Notes: a model not told the origin generated them from the sequence alone. Counted from the first letter of the stretch, positions 49,216 to 59,010 are shown. The stretch: DNA of 64,000 nucleotides from Cherax quadricarinatus (GCF_038502225.1 NC_091340.1:29029733-29093732), one strand, 5' to 3'. Numbers and translations are program-made.

Positions 49216-49494
49216 CTGCACGCAAGTAAGCTTACTGATTACGGCTACACACACGCACCTGAGACACCTCCCTCTCATTATAACCCAGCAAGGATTGTCT
49301 TTAAGGTCGAGAATCCTCTGGAATATTGAGGGATTTAATCCCTTAATGACGGCTGAGTCAGCCCGTCTTCCTCCTCCCACATCCCAGCTCCAGCTGACTC
49401 ATCGTAATTTGTTTTTCCTCACTAACGAGTTAAAGGGAACAACTTTGTTTGTGTCATAGTCACCCATTTTTAGCCATTTTCACAATATGTATGT
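49216..49494. other. No recognisable gene
   Basis: Unique spacer. Confidence 0.5.
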
Positions 49495-49715
49495 GGCCAG
49501 GGTATGGGTGGGGTTTGAACCCATGGCAAGCGAGTCGTAAAACTCCAGGTCATTGCGTTAACCACTGGATCAGCTTGCTACAATAAGATTCACCCATTAG
49601 GTATATTTCTACGCACTATAGGAAGGTTAACATGGGCCCACCACTGTGACCACAAATGCAAGTTTTACGACTCACAATGAGTTCAAACGCCACCCATTCC
49701 GTGGTTTGTGTGTCA
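49495..49715 (-). mobile_element. tRNA-derived SINE2
   Basis: On the minus strand: A box TGATCCAGTGGTTAACGC and B box GGGTTCAAACCCCACC, with the family flanks (AACTTGCATTTGTGGTCACAG, CTATAGTGCGTAGAAATATAC). Confidence 0.78.
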
Positions 49716-49724
49716 GGCAGTTTG

Positions 49725-50150
49725 TGTCACGTAGTAGACTGCATATTCTTGGACTGTAAGAAGGCATTTGACACAGTACGGAAGAAGCGACCAGCGACGA
49801 GGGACAAAACATGAAGAACAGGCTGGAATATCAGGGAAGGTACAACAATAATTGAAAGAATATCTAAGAGGAAGGTGACAGAGAGCAACTGGCAGGGAAG
49901 AAATATCTGAATGGGCAAGTGTGTCAAGTGGGGTTCCACAAGGATCGTTACTGAGAACTGCACCATTTCTGGTGGACGAAAATGACAAGTCGGAAGTGGT
50001 AGAGTCCGGCGTATTGCTGGTCGACGGAGTGTTCTGTCATCTGATTACTAGAATTTAAAGCTATGAAAATTGGGGATGAGCGAGGAAGACCAGAAATGAA
50101 GTACAGCAAGCCTCTCTCTCAAGGAGAAGGACCTCCGGGAAGCACAGTGC
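49725..50150 (+). pseudogene. LINE-C RT, palm fragment
   Basis: Contains DCIFLDCKKAFDTV (motif A), RYLRGR-type sequence, SGVPQGSLL (motif B) and, after deletions, a KIGDERGR segment and LSLKEKDL. The YxDD box is lost. A (AAT)n array follows. Confidence 0.72.
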
Positions 50151-50155
50151 TGAGC

Positions 50156-50156
<1 letters not shown>

Positions 50157-50224
<68 letters not shown>
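50157..50224. repeat. (AAT)n microsatellite
   Basis: Pure AAT trinucleotides. Confidence 0.97.
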
Positions 50225-50225
<1 letters not shown>

Positions 50226-50247
50226 TTTTATTTCTACCAGTATTTCT

Positions 50248-50510
50248 ACCAGGGGCTCTGGTGGCCTGGTGGTTAACGCTCTCGCTTCACACGGTGAGGG
50301 CCTGGGTTCGATTCCCAGCCAGAGTAGAAATATTGGACGTGTTTCTTTCCACCTGTTGTCTATGTTCCCCATCAGTAAAATGGGTACCTGGGTGTTAGTC
50401 GACTGGTGTGGGTCGCATCCTGGGACACTGACCTAAGGAGGCCTGGTCACAGACCGGGCCGCGGGGGTGTTGACCCCCGAAACTCTCTCCAGATAAACTC
50501 TCCAGATGAT
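50248..50510 (+). mobile_element. SINE1 with a LINE-A 3' tail
   Basis: tRNA-like head: A box TGGCCTGGTGGTTAACGC (50270) and B box GGGTTCGATTCCC (50303). Body as in 47581-47886. The 3' end, however, is GGCCTGGTCACAGACCGGGC, then GCGGGGGTGTTGACCCCCG and AACTCTCTCCAG, identical in kind to the LINE-A tail at 3885-3940. That implies the LINE-A machinery mobilised it. Confidence 0.85.
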
Positions 50511-50790
50511 ACAACTTATACAGACCATAGCTGACATCAGTGACATACTATATAGAAAGCCCATGATTATGCAGAGCATTTCGGGCAACTTAGGTTAATT
50601 TTGTCCCCAGGATATGACCCTCACCAGCCGGCTAACACCCAGGTACCTATTTACTGCTAGGTGAACAGGGACAGCAGGTGTCTTAAGTGAACACGCCCAA
50701 TATTTTCACCCGTACCGGGGATCGAACCACAGAGCTCAATATGTGAGTTGAGTGAGCCCAACAAGCGATAAACCCGTGTAGCAAATGTCC
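50511..50790 (-). mobile_element. SINE1, decayed, reverse orientation
   Basis: On the minus strand: B box GGTTCGATCCCCGG, AAATAGGTACCTGGGTGTTAG, GGTGAGGGTCATATCCTGGGG, then TATAGTATGTCACTGATG and GGTCTGTATAAG. The head is diverged. It abuts the preceding SINE end to end. Confidence 0.75.
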
Positions 50791-51439
50791 TTTCAGCAAA
50801 GGTACGATTAGCTTAAGGAATTTCAATATAGATGCATTCACAAATCTGTGTGTCAGGCTTAACTTTGTTTATATACGATGCAGAGGATTTATTATGAGCT
50901 AAGAGGAGATTACATATGGATTTAATCTAATGATATGAAAGAACAGAAGAGCCAAGGAAGATATGATAAAGACGTTGAAAAGATTCAGTTGTTATGAATG
51001 GATGGAGAACAGGTAGCTCCTGTGGCGGGAAACAGGTACACGAGGGCACAGTTGGAAGTTAAAAATACAGGCGAATAACCATGATTACCAGAAGAATTTC
51101 TTCAGTCACTCTCCATCACATCATGCTCCTCCGTCATGTTGAATTTCCATCCCTCTAGCTGCCTCCATCATCCACACAGCCATCACATCATCCACTACCA
51201 TCCTCCATCATGTTGATTTCCTATCCTTCTAGCTACCTCCATGACCCCCACCCCCAAACTCTCTCCCCCTTACACTGACCCTCGTCTCAAGTGTAATTAC
51301 CTAAACAATTAGTTGAGACGAAGGCTCAGTCAATTACATTTCTCAGTTTTCTCTTTCACAATGTGAGTTTAAAACTTTTTGTTGCTGAAAGTTGACCCTC
51401 GCTAGTTTGACGAAGTTTAGTAACTGCTGCAATGATGAT
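50791..51439. other. No recognisable gene
   Basis: Unique sequence with a short repeated CCATCATGTTGATTTCC-like stretch at 51133-51230. Confidence 0.5.
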
Positions 51440-51545
51440 GTGATTCACTGCTGGGTGAGCAGGGCAGAAAGGAAAGGGGCAGTTTGGTGAGCAGGGGAGA
51501 ACGTGGCAGATTTGTGAGTAGAGAATGAAGGGGCAGCTTGGCTAT
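51440..51545. repeat. Degenerate GGGCAGTTTGGTGAGCAGG repeat, left part
   Basis: Three to four loose units of about 30 bp, resuming at 52018 after the SINE1 insertion. Confidence 0.65.
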
Positions 51546-51589
51546 TAAAATAGATTTTGCCATCGAAGCGGCTAGTTTATTGTGCGCTC

Positions 51590-51887
51590 CATCCACTTCG
51601 TGGCCTGGTTGCAAAAGCTCTCGCTTCACACGGTGAGGGTCCGGGTTCGATTTCCGGCGAAGGGGTGGAAACATCGGACGTGTTTCCTTACACTGGTTGT
51701 CCATGTTCACCCATCAGTAAAATGGGTACCTGGGTGTTAGTGGACTGGTGTGGGTCACATCCTGGGACAAAACTGATCTAATTTGCCAGAAATACTCAGC
51801 ATAACAAGCGACTTTCCATACAGTAGTATGTCACTGATGTCAGCTATGGTCTGTATACCTTGTATATGCACTTGTAGAAAATAAAGA

Positions 51888-51954
<67 letters not shown>

Positions 51955-51955
51955 G
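51590..51955 (+). mobile_element. SINE1 with (ATT)n tail
   Basis: A box TGGCCTGGTTGCAAAAGC (weakened), B box GGGTTCGATTTCCGG, full body, then TATACCTTGTATATGCACTTG, AAAATAAAGATATT and an (ATT)n tail to 51953. It uses the second kind of SINE1 3' end, without the LINE-A tail. Confidence 0.83.
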
Positions 51956-52017
51956 GTAGTAGACCCCGAAAGGGTTAATAGGAATTCATCTTGATTTATA
52001 TCTACAGTTCACTTATA

Positions 52018-52371
52018 AACAGAGGAGAAAGAGGCAGTCTGGTAAGTAGGGGAGAGAGGGACAAGCTGGTGAGCAGGAAAGAAAGCCAAACAATTTGGTG
52101 AATTGATGATGAGCAGAAAAGGAAAGGGGAAACATGGTGAGCAGAGATGCGGGGCAGTTTGGTGAACAGGGGAAAAATGAGCAGTTTATTGAGCAGAGAT
52201 GGGGAAATTTGGTGAGCAGGAGCCAAGAAATGAACAATTTGGTGAACAGGGAAGAAAATGATAGTTTGGTGAACAGGACAGAAAGGATCATTTTAAGAAA
52301 TAAAGAAGAATGGTGCAGTTTACGAAGTGTCGTTAAAAATGGTATAATTTGGTGAGCACTGTAGAAATGGG
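52018..52371. repeat. Degenerate GGGCAGTTTGGTGAGCAGG repeat, right part
   Basis: About ten loose units of 25-35 bp (GCAGTTTGGTGAACAGGGG and relatives). Passes into the regular 26-bp array at 52372. Confidence 0.75.
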
Positions 52372-52840
52372 AAGCTAGTTGAAGAAAGATGGAGCAGCTA
52401 GTTGAACAAGGAAGGTGAGGCAGCTAGTTGAACAAGGAAGGTGAGGCAGCTAGTTGAACAAGGAAGGTGAGGCAGCTAGTTGAACAAGGAAGATGAGGCA
52501 GCTAGTTGAACATGGAAGGTGAGGCAGCTAGTTGAACAAGGAAGGTGAGGCAGCTAGTTGAACAAGGAAGGTGAGGCAGCTAGTTGAACAAGGAAGGTGA
52601 GGCAGCTAGTTGAACAAGGAAGGTGAGGCAGCTAGTTGAACAAGGAAGGTGAGGCAGCTAGTTGAACAAGGAAGGTGGGGGCAGCTAGTTGAACAAGGAA
52701 GGTGGGGCAGCTAGTTGAGCAAGGAAGGTGGGGGGCAGCTAGTTGAGCAAGGAAGGTGGGAGCAGCAAGTTGAACAAGGAAGGTGGGGGCAGCTAGTTAA
52801 ACAAGGAAGAAGAGGCAACTAGTTGAACAAGGAGAGTGAA
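52372..52840. repeat. 26-bp minisatellite, about 17 copies
   Basis: Unit GGTGAGGCAGCTAGTTGAAC plus AAGGAA. Copies 3 to 12 are almost identical; edge copies carry GGTGGGGGC variants, the pattern expected of an array growing from its middle. Confidence 0.94.
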
Positions 52841-53029
52841 GTGTTCTGTAGCTCGATTGCTAGTAGGAGGTAGCAGGCAATCCAAGAAAGTGGTACATAC
52901 TCAAAAGTGTGAGTGCATTTGTGTCATATAGAGAGTTCTGCATAATCTACAATGGCGCAGGCATGAGATACGCCTTAGTGCTGTGAACTACTTAGCTACC
53001 CTACTTCCAAGATTTACCATGTGAATTTT
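52841..53029. other. No recognisable gene
   Basis: Short unique spacer. Confidence 0.5.
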
Positions 53030-54060
53030 TAGAGATGTTTTGAAGTTAAATTTCACCTGATTCCAATACCAAGATTCTTTCCGCTGCTGTATTATTAACA
53101 TTATTCTGCCTAGAGGCCAACATCATTTGTGCTGTCTTAGAAGTAAATGTAACCCGCCATCGTATTCCCACATGTTGATACAGTTTAAAGATTGTTATTG
53201 ATGTACTTGAGAACAGTTGTCTTTTTCTCTCTTTTGCATAAGTAAATATCTGAGTATAGTCATCTGCTTAGGCATGAGATTCTGGGATGAGGTAAAGGTT
53301 ACTGAAGAAGAAATTCCATAACAGTGGACCAAGTGTACTTCCTTGTAGGACACCAGCACCGACCAAGTGTCCTCTAGACAATGTCTCATTGAGGGCTGCT
53401 GTTAGAGATCTACCTTGATGGTAATCATTGAAGAGGTGTAGTGCAAAATTTGAGACTGCAAGTGCTTGCAGTTCTGCAAAGAGTCTCATGTGTTAAATTC
53501 GGTCTGTAGCACCAGCAATCTCCAGTGCCACTACACAGCTGGTCTTGGATACATGCCGCGACTGTTGCCACGTAGTAGAGAGGCTTAACAGAAGATTAAC
53601 AGCAGAGCGACTTTTTCTGTAGCATATTGAAGGTCACAAAGCAAGTGATGGTAAAAAAAAAATGCTGTCACATGCAGAGAGATTATTGCCTCAGGAATCA
53701 TGCCAGTTATTGACAGGAGTAACACTGGTCAACAGTTGCTGATTTCTGCTCTGCTCATCTTTTTTGTAAACAAGGACATTTCCTTCACTTCACTGAGATG
53801 AGGGTTAAAGGTGATGTTATCTGGTCTGAACATCTACTCAACAATCTTGGGTTCACTTGATCTGGGCTCAGAGTCTTTTCTTGGTCCAGATATTTGAGGA
53901 AGAGATAATGCAAATGAAGAATGAAACACTTCCGCAACATTTGGGAAGCTTTTCTCTGGAATTTGCGAATCTTTATTGTGGATTCCGTCTTCAAGAAGGA
54001 GATATACTACATCCTGATTCATTGTCGCCTCTGGCAACTGTGACAGTTCTTGCTGCTGGC
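53030..54060 (-). pseudogene. LINE-E RT, decayed
   Basis: Read on the minus strand, with frame changes: LPQISGPRKD near 53900, a VTPVNN/SITGMI stretch (RT fingers), LCDLQYG-like and KSRSAVNLLLS, CVVALEIAGATDRI (position of motif A), LQALAVSNFALHLFNDYHQGRS, AGVLQGSTLGPLLW (motif B, 53330-53370), then ADDYTQIF (motif C remnant), and WRVTFTSKTAQMM. Aspartates of the active site are partly retained, but at least six stops or shifts occur. A third distinct RT lineage in the window, best compared with jockey/CR1-like elements. Confidence 0.75.
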
Positions 54061-54841
54061 AGGCAGAGGTTTCCCAACTAGATCAGATATATTTATCTTG
54101 GCAATGAGGTGTTCAGCAAACGGTAAAGATTTTTCTTAATTGCTAGAATAGAGTCCCATCCTGTCTATTTAGAGATGAAATAATTCCATCGGTTCATGAC
54201 CAAGGACCGAAATGCCTCGAATGCCTTGAAATACCCCGGAATGATAGTGACTTTGTTTGCTCCAATCATACTATATGTAAACACACATTGTGACCTTAGT
54301 AAATAAATAAATATTTTATTATTATTTTTACCAGGTTTTTAAGCCCACTCTTTTTGTGTCTATCTACAGATAACTCAGTTTTGAACTTCATTTGCCTACG
54401 GGCTTACCTGTGAAATTCCTGTTATGGGTCGTGGGGTGCCTCTTCTACCTTCTCCAAGCCTTGTTCCTAACAGCAGCAGCCTCTCGACAACGACAGCCAG
54501 CTGAAGGCTTCTATACATTCTGTAAGTGATGGAGATGAAGGATATATATAGCGAAGGTGTTCACTTGGTCATCAACACCAAGCATCGATCAAGCCAGTTT
54601 ATTCTCTCTCCCTCAGCCAGGTTGTGCGGGATGATTCTTCACTTCGTTCTGTTGTTGACATCACTGTCGTAAAGACAGTCTTGTGGTCAGATTAGTGAAC
54701 ATAACCATGAAGTTTTTAAGTGACTGTTCCTTAACTCACTCACTAATGAGTTGAAATAAAGTAGTTGGGTCTGTGACGTGTGTGTTTAAAATTGATTTAG
54801 TCTCTCTCAGTATCTGTCTCTGTCTCTGTTAGTCTTGCAGT
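54061..54841. other. No recognisable gene
   Basis: Unique sequence. No supported coding or RNA feature. Confidence 0.55.
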
Positions 54842-55203
<362 letters not shown>

Positions 55204-55248
55204 GTACATAAACAATCAGAAAACCAAGAATTTAAACTGATTACCTCA

Positions 55249-55311
55249 GCTGGGAGAGACCAGCTGGGAGAGACCAGCTGGGAGAGACCAGCTGGGAGAG
55301 ACCAGCTGGGG
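55249..55311. repeat. 14-bp tandem repeat
   Basis: CAGCTGGGAGAGAC repeated four and a half times. Confidence 0.93.
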
Positions 55312-55596
55312 GAGTTAAAAGTTTTCTTCACAAGTGCACGAACAAATTATGATCTTACACATCAGAATCTCCAGACATTATTTGACCTTTTTGTCAACTT
55401 CTTCGTACCAAACCTAACTGCACCCACTCCTGTCTTCCCCTTCCCATCCCCAAGTCGTCTCTCCACCCGTCCAGTTTCCGTCTGGTGATTCCTTGCAAAT
55501 TGCAATCCTCTTTTGTTACACATACAATTTTTACAAGCCAAGAGCAGTTATCCTACCTCAGCTTATTTCAAATCCCAGCACTGTCTAAGGTATACT
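55312..55596. other. No recognisable gene
   Basis: Unique sequence. Confidence 0.5.
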
Positions 55597-55745
55597 AACA
55601 CATTACTCCAGGCTGAGGGACTGATTACCTCAAACTCCTTCAGATCTTCACCATTCTTCTTTGTATAGGACTGATGAAGCCACTGTGTGGCGATACGTTT
55701 CCTCAATAAAGATACCAGAGTGTTGCATATTAGTCTAATTTATCA
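55597..55745 (+). mobile_element. Single hammerhead-element arm
   Basis: CCAGGCTGAGGGACTGATTAC block, ribozyme-like motif, then GATACCAGAGTGTTGCATAT and a TAATTTATCAAC terminus. No inverted partner arm nearby. Confidence 0.7.
55659..55711 (+). ncRNA. Hammerhead-like motif, type B, core mutated
   Basis: CTTT-gtat-AGGA (stem I), CUGAUGA plus extra A, GCCAC-TGT-GTGGC, then GATA in place of GAAA, ACGU-equivalent, U17, TCCT. Stem I has 4 pairs plus the outer CTTT/AAAG. The A14-to-U change should abolish catalysis. Confidence 0.6.
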
Positions 55746-55828
55746 ACTCACCTCTTACACACTCCTACCACACACTGGTTCCCGACCTTTAAAATGTTGT
55801 CGGTTCTCTGAACCATTTACCTACATTG

Positions 55829-55902
<74 letters not shown>
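55829..55902. repeat. (ATT)n microsatellite
   Basis: Pure ATT trinucleotides. Confidence 0.97.
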
Positions 55903-55905
<3 letters not shown>

Positions 55906-56160
55906 AACATCATTATCATCAGATACTCCCCTCATAATTTTTCACTCTCCCTCACCATCTTCCACACTTCTCTCATCTTCCCCCTAAATCTCCCTCACCA
56001 TCTTTCTCATTCTCTCAATTTCTTCTTCCTGTCCCTCCAGGAATTACTGGAATAATGGGCAAATAGACTTTCCATTCTCTCACAAATCGGCCACAAAGAA
56101 TAACACCGAATAGAGTAAGATCAGAAGCTGCAGATGAATGGTTCAGAGAACCGACATGTT

Positions 56161-56425
56161 GATAAATTAGACACATGTGCAATTCTTGGGTATCTTTATT
56201 GAGGAAAGTAATCAGTCCCTCAACCTTGAGTCGATGTGGTCAGTCCATCAATCTTCTATTCAAGATTGATGGACTGACCACATCGACTCAAGGTTGAGGG
56301 ACTGATTACCTCATTCTCCTCCTGTTCTTCAAGATTCTCCTTTGTATGGACTGATGAAGCCACTGTGTGGCGAAACGTTTCCTCAATAAAGATACCCAAG
56401 AGTTGCACATGTGTCTAATTCATCA
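56161..56425. mobile_element. Asymmetric foldback hammerhead element
   Basis: Inner 48-bp perfect arms (56208-56255, 56262-56309) around CTATTC. The outer parts (AAATTAGACACATGTGCAA... and its inverse) also pair, but the left arm lacks the roughly 80 bp carrying the ribozyme, so only the right arm keeps it. Confidence 0.82.
56340..56391 (+). ncRNA. Hammerhead-like ribozyme, type B, intact core
   Basis: CTTT-gtat-GGA (stem I), CUGAUGA plus extra A, GCCAC-TGT-GTGGC (stem II), GAAA, ACGU, U17, TCC-tcaat-AAAG. All core positions match. The internal loop of stem I sits where loop-loop contacts stabilise natural type I hammerheads. Confidence 0.72.
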
Positions 56426-56489
56426 GAAGCTGCCACAACACAAGGTTCAATACACATTACTCGCCCCAATTATCTTTCTTATTCTCAAA

Positions 56490-56705
56490 GACAGACTCAC
56501 GACATCGTAATGATACGATTGTAAACAAACCATGCCACGGGCGGGGATAGAACCCGCGGTCAATGAGTCATAAAACTCCAGACCGACGCGCTAGCCACTG
56601 GGCCAGCTGGCTACAATAAGATTAATCTAACTAAGTATATTTCTACACCATAGGAAGGTTAGCAAAGCCACAACTGTGACCACAAATGCAAGTTATTACA
56701 GACGA
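56490..56705 (-). mobile_element. tRNA-derived SINE2, best copy
   Basis: On the minus strand: AACTTGCATTTGTGGTCACAG, then A box TGGCCCAGTGGCTAGCGC, B box GGGTTCTATCCCC, CGCCCGTGGCATGGTTTGTTT and a CGTAATG-type end. The tRNA-like unit lies in the middle rather than at the start. Confidence 0.8.
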
Positions 56706-56788
56706 ATCTCCCTCCAGCGTGCCCGTGACGAACTCTAGCTCAAGTCCCCCTCAAAGCCGTCATCATTTGCTGATTGACAAACAATTGT

Positions 56789-56836
56789 CTGTATTGTCTG
56801 TGGCCTCTGGTCGTCCAGAGGCCACAGACAATACAG
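56789..56836. repeat. Perfect 22-bp hairpin, 4-nt loop
   Basis: CTGTATTGTCTGTGGCCTCTGG is not shown further; its exact complement follows after TCGT. Confidence 0.92.
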
Positions 56837-56848
56837 TCTGTTAGGTAA

Positions 56849-56930
56849 ATGAATACAGATGCAACTAATATGACATTTTATTGTGGCAACGTTTCGCTCT
56901 CAAGGAGCTTTGTCAAAGCTCCTGACAATG
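56849..56930 (-). mobile_element. Truncated U3-A8 hammerhead-like element
   Basis: Same subfamily as 746-855: TTTTATTGTGGCAACG, the GCTCTCAAGGAGC stem II block and core UUGACAA. The 5' strand of stem I and the second TIR are replaced by a local AGGAGCTTT/AAAGCTCCT palindrome, so stem I cannot form. It is joined directly to the foldback at 56935. Confidence 0.55.
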
Positions 56931-57156
56931 AGATGATGAAGGAGATGATGGAGATGAAGTGACAGGATGGAGCCTTATATAGCGCCAACAGGTGAGACGT
57001 AGGTCACTAGAAGAGGTAAGAACTCAGATGTTGGGAGGTCAGGTCCCTCTCAAATCCAGCCGTTCTCACTAGTAGAGGTTGTCGAAGTTGATTGTAGGTC
57101 TGTACCAAGATACCCTTGTTTTGGAAATATAAACACATATGCAGTATAATGTGATC

Positions 57157-57208
57157 CTTTATTGACTACGTTTCTCCCACACAGTGGGCTTTTTCAAGTC
57201 ACAAACAG
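57157..57208 (-). ncRNA. Hammerhead-like motif, U3-A8 subtype, one stem II defect
   Basis: Mirror of 57215-57266. The single mismatch of the palindrome (T at 57174 on the plus strand) turns the closing C11.1 of stem II into A, so this arm should be weaker. Confidence 0.5.
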
Positions 57209-57214
57209 AACGTT

Positions 57215-57266
57215 CTGTTTGTGACTTGAAAAAGCCCACTGTGTGGGCGAAACGTAGTCAATAAAG
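57215..57266 (+). ncRNA. Hammerhead-like ribozyme, U3-A8 subtype
   Basis: TGAC (stem I), core UUGAAAA plus extra A, GCCCAC-TGT-GTGGGC (stem II, 6 bp), GAAA, ACGU, A17, GTCA (stem I), then ATAAAGG. Stem I gives four Watson-Crick pairs. Relative to consensus, C3 is U and G8 is A. Confidence 0.6.
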
Positions 57267-57720
57267 GATCACATTATACTGCATATGTGTTTATATTTCC
57301 ATTGTGTCGGTATTATATACCATTTATTTCCATACCCTTGTGTTGCAGTGTCTGACAGAATGAACATTAAAATGGTATAAAATACCGACAGGTTGTTATA
57401 CCATTTTAATGTTCATTCTGTCAGACACTGCAACACAAGGGTATCTTGGTACAGACCTACAATCAACTTCGACAACTTCCACTAGTGAGAACGGCTGGAT
57501 TTGAGAGGGACCTGACCTCCCAGCATCTGAGTTCTTACCTCTTCTAGTGACCTACGTCTCACCTCTTGGCGCTATATAAGGCTCCAATTTGTCACTTCAT
57601 CTCCATATTGTTTCCTACTATGGAACAATGCTCTTCTCCAGACTGAGGGACTGACCACCTCAAAACTTTAAGGGTGATGGACTGATTACATCGTCTTCAA
57701 GTATCTTCTGCTTCTATCAA

Positions 57721-57777
57721 CTTTTCTGTACTCGACTGAAGAAGCCTACTGTGTAGGCGAAACGTTTCGAAATAAAG
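57721..57777 (+). ncRNA. Hammerhead-like ribozyme, type A, intact core
   Basis: Same as 22557-22613: TCGA/TCGA stem I with outer CTTT/AAAG, CUGAAGA plus extra A, GCCTAC-TGT-GTAGGC, GAAA, ACGU, U17. It lies about 140 bp downstream of a TATATAAG box. Confidence 0.72.
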
Positions 57778-57894
57778 ATACCTAACTGTTGCATATGTGT
57801 CTTACATAAGCTCCAATGGCTGGTCATTATGTGACTGTGACCTACGTCTGGAATCATTTGTCCTGTTTCCTGAACTTATCCAACCTCACCTGAG

Positions 57895-58130
57895 AATATA
57901 AGAACATAAGAGGAATACTGCAGCAGGCCTGTTGGCCCATACTAGGCAGGTCCTTCACACTCCATCTTACTAATAAAATATTGGCCCAACCCAATTTTCA
58001 ATGTTTACCCAAGAAATAAGCTTTGATAGTTCTATTTACCCATGTGCAAGTCGCACTCAAATCCAACCCCTCTCACTCATGTATTTGTCCAACCTATATT
58101 TGAAACTACCCAAGGTTTTAGCTTCAGTAA
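57895..58130 (-). mobile_element. LINE 3'-end repeat
   Basis: Reverse complement of the 36757-36977 family: AATATAAGAACATAAGAGGA, TACTGCAGCAGGCCTGTTGG, CATGTATTTGTCCAACCTAT. A second fragment (58521-58580) interrupts the next LINE. Confidence 0.65.
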
Positions 58131-58925
58131 CCCTACATAGCAACAATGTTGCTATCACAAATGCTAGAAAATTCATATTCTGGATAGCTAGAACCTCCAG
58201 AACAAGAGATACCAGGCAATTAAGGAGGCTTCTTAAATCACTTGTTGTCTCGTGGCTGGAAGATTGCTGTAAGCCTTAATAAAAGGCTTATAGTACACTC
58301 TAAGCCTTTTATTAACGCAGAGGAAATTGCAGCTCTTGATAACGTATGGAGAACTTCACTCTCCGTATTCGCGTAAATTCAGTCATGCACATGAATTATT
58401 GGGAGAACTTGAAGTTCCTTGAATGGTAAAATCCTTGAACATAGGCGAGAAAGATCCATCCCCAAATTTATTCCTGGAAAATTAGAGAGAGATAGATTGG
58501 TCGCAAATCTTCACACTGTAATCACTTAACATAAGAACATAAGAATGTAGGAACACTGCAGAAGGCCTACTTATCAAAATGACCTCTACCTAAAGCTACC
58601 CTAGGAGAGCAAGAGGCTAGGCAAAAGTAACAAAATATATTTAATGAAAAGCTAGGGAACAATGAGTATACTAAGAGATAACTCACTAAGTGTACAGGGA
58701 CCAAGACTCTTCAACATCATCTCTTCATGCAGAAGGGAAATTACGAACAGACCCTAGCTGTCTTCACAAGGACGCTTCATAAATTCCTCAAGACAGTTCC
58801 CGGTCAGCCTGCGTTGCACTCCCTCCTGCCAGCACCAACAGCCTTACTGATCGGCCAGTCAACCTGGTCTGGGACCAGGCTATGGGTAGGCATGAATCAA
58901 GACAGTCATCTATGTGAATAAATGT
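58131..58925 (+). pseudogene. Decayed LINE-A-like RT C-terminus
   Basis: Pieces of the LINE-A C-terminal order survive: ARKFIFWIARTSRTRDTRQL...SLVVSWLEDCCKP (compare ARKMTGWIMRTFKTREA at 3276), NYWENLKFLEW, GPRLFNII, and REITNRP-/TLHKFLKTVPGQP. A fragment of another repeat is inserted at 58521-58580. Multiple stops. Confidence 0.72.
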
Positions 58926-59010
58926 TTCAGAGAACAAGTCGATAAATTAGACATATGTGGAACACTTAGGTATCTTTGATAAATTAGACACATGTGCAAC
59001 TCTTGAGTAT

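Larger units (their letters stand above)
57120..57331. mobile_element. 212-bp palindromic hammerhead element with TSD
   Basis: Flanked by ATACCCTTGT at 57110-57119 and 57332-57341. The host sequence without it is seen at 22826-22837 and 57439-57450, so the empty site is known. The body is an 89+89-bp palindrome (57123-57211, 57212-57300) with no spacer and one mismatch, followed by a TGTCGGTATTATATACCATT tail. Confidence 0.85.
56935..57810. mobile_element. Large foldback element with a nested insertion
   Basis: The left arm (56935-57379, minus strand) and the right arm (from 57397) share the centre of the 22525-23190 element, including a TATATAAG box in both arms (56974-56981 minus, 57573-57580 plus). 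The right arm ends in a type A ribozyme motif. The left arm is interrupted at 57120-57331 by a smaller palindromic element. Confidence 0.78.

Noticed and set aside
50270..50320. Possible functional tRNA gene
   Set aside because: A and B boxes are present, but the acceptor stem does not close and the sequence continues into a SINE body shared with three other loci.
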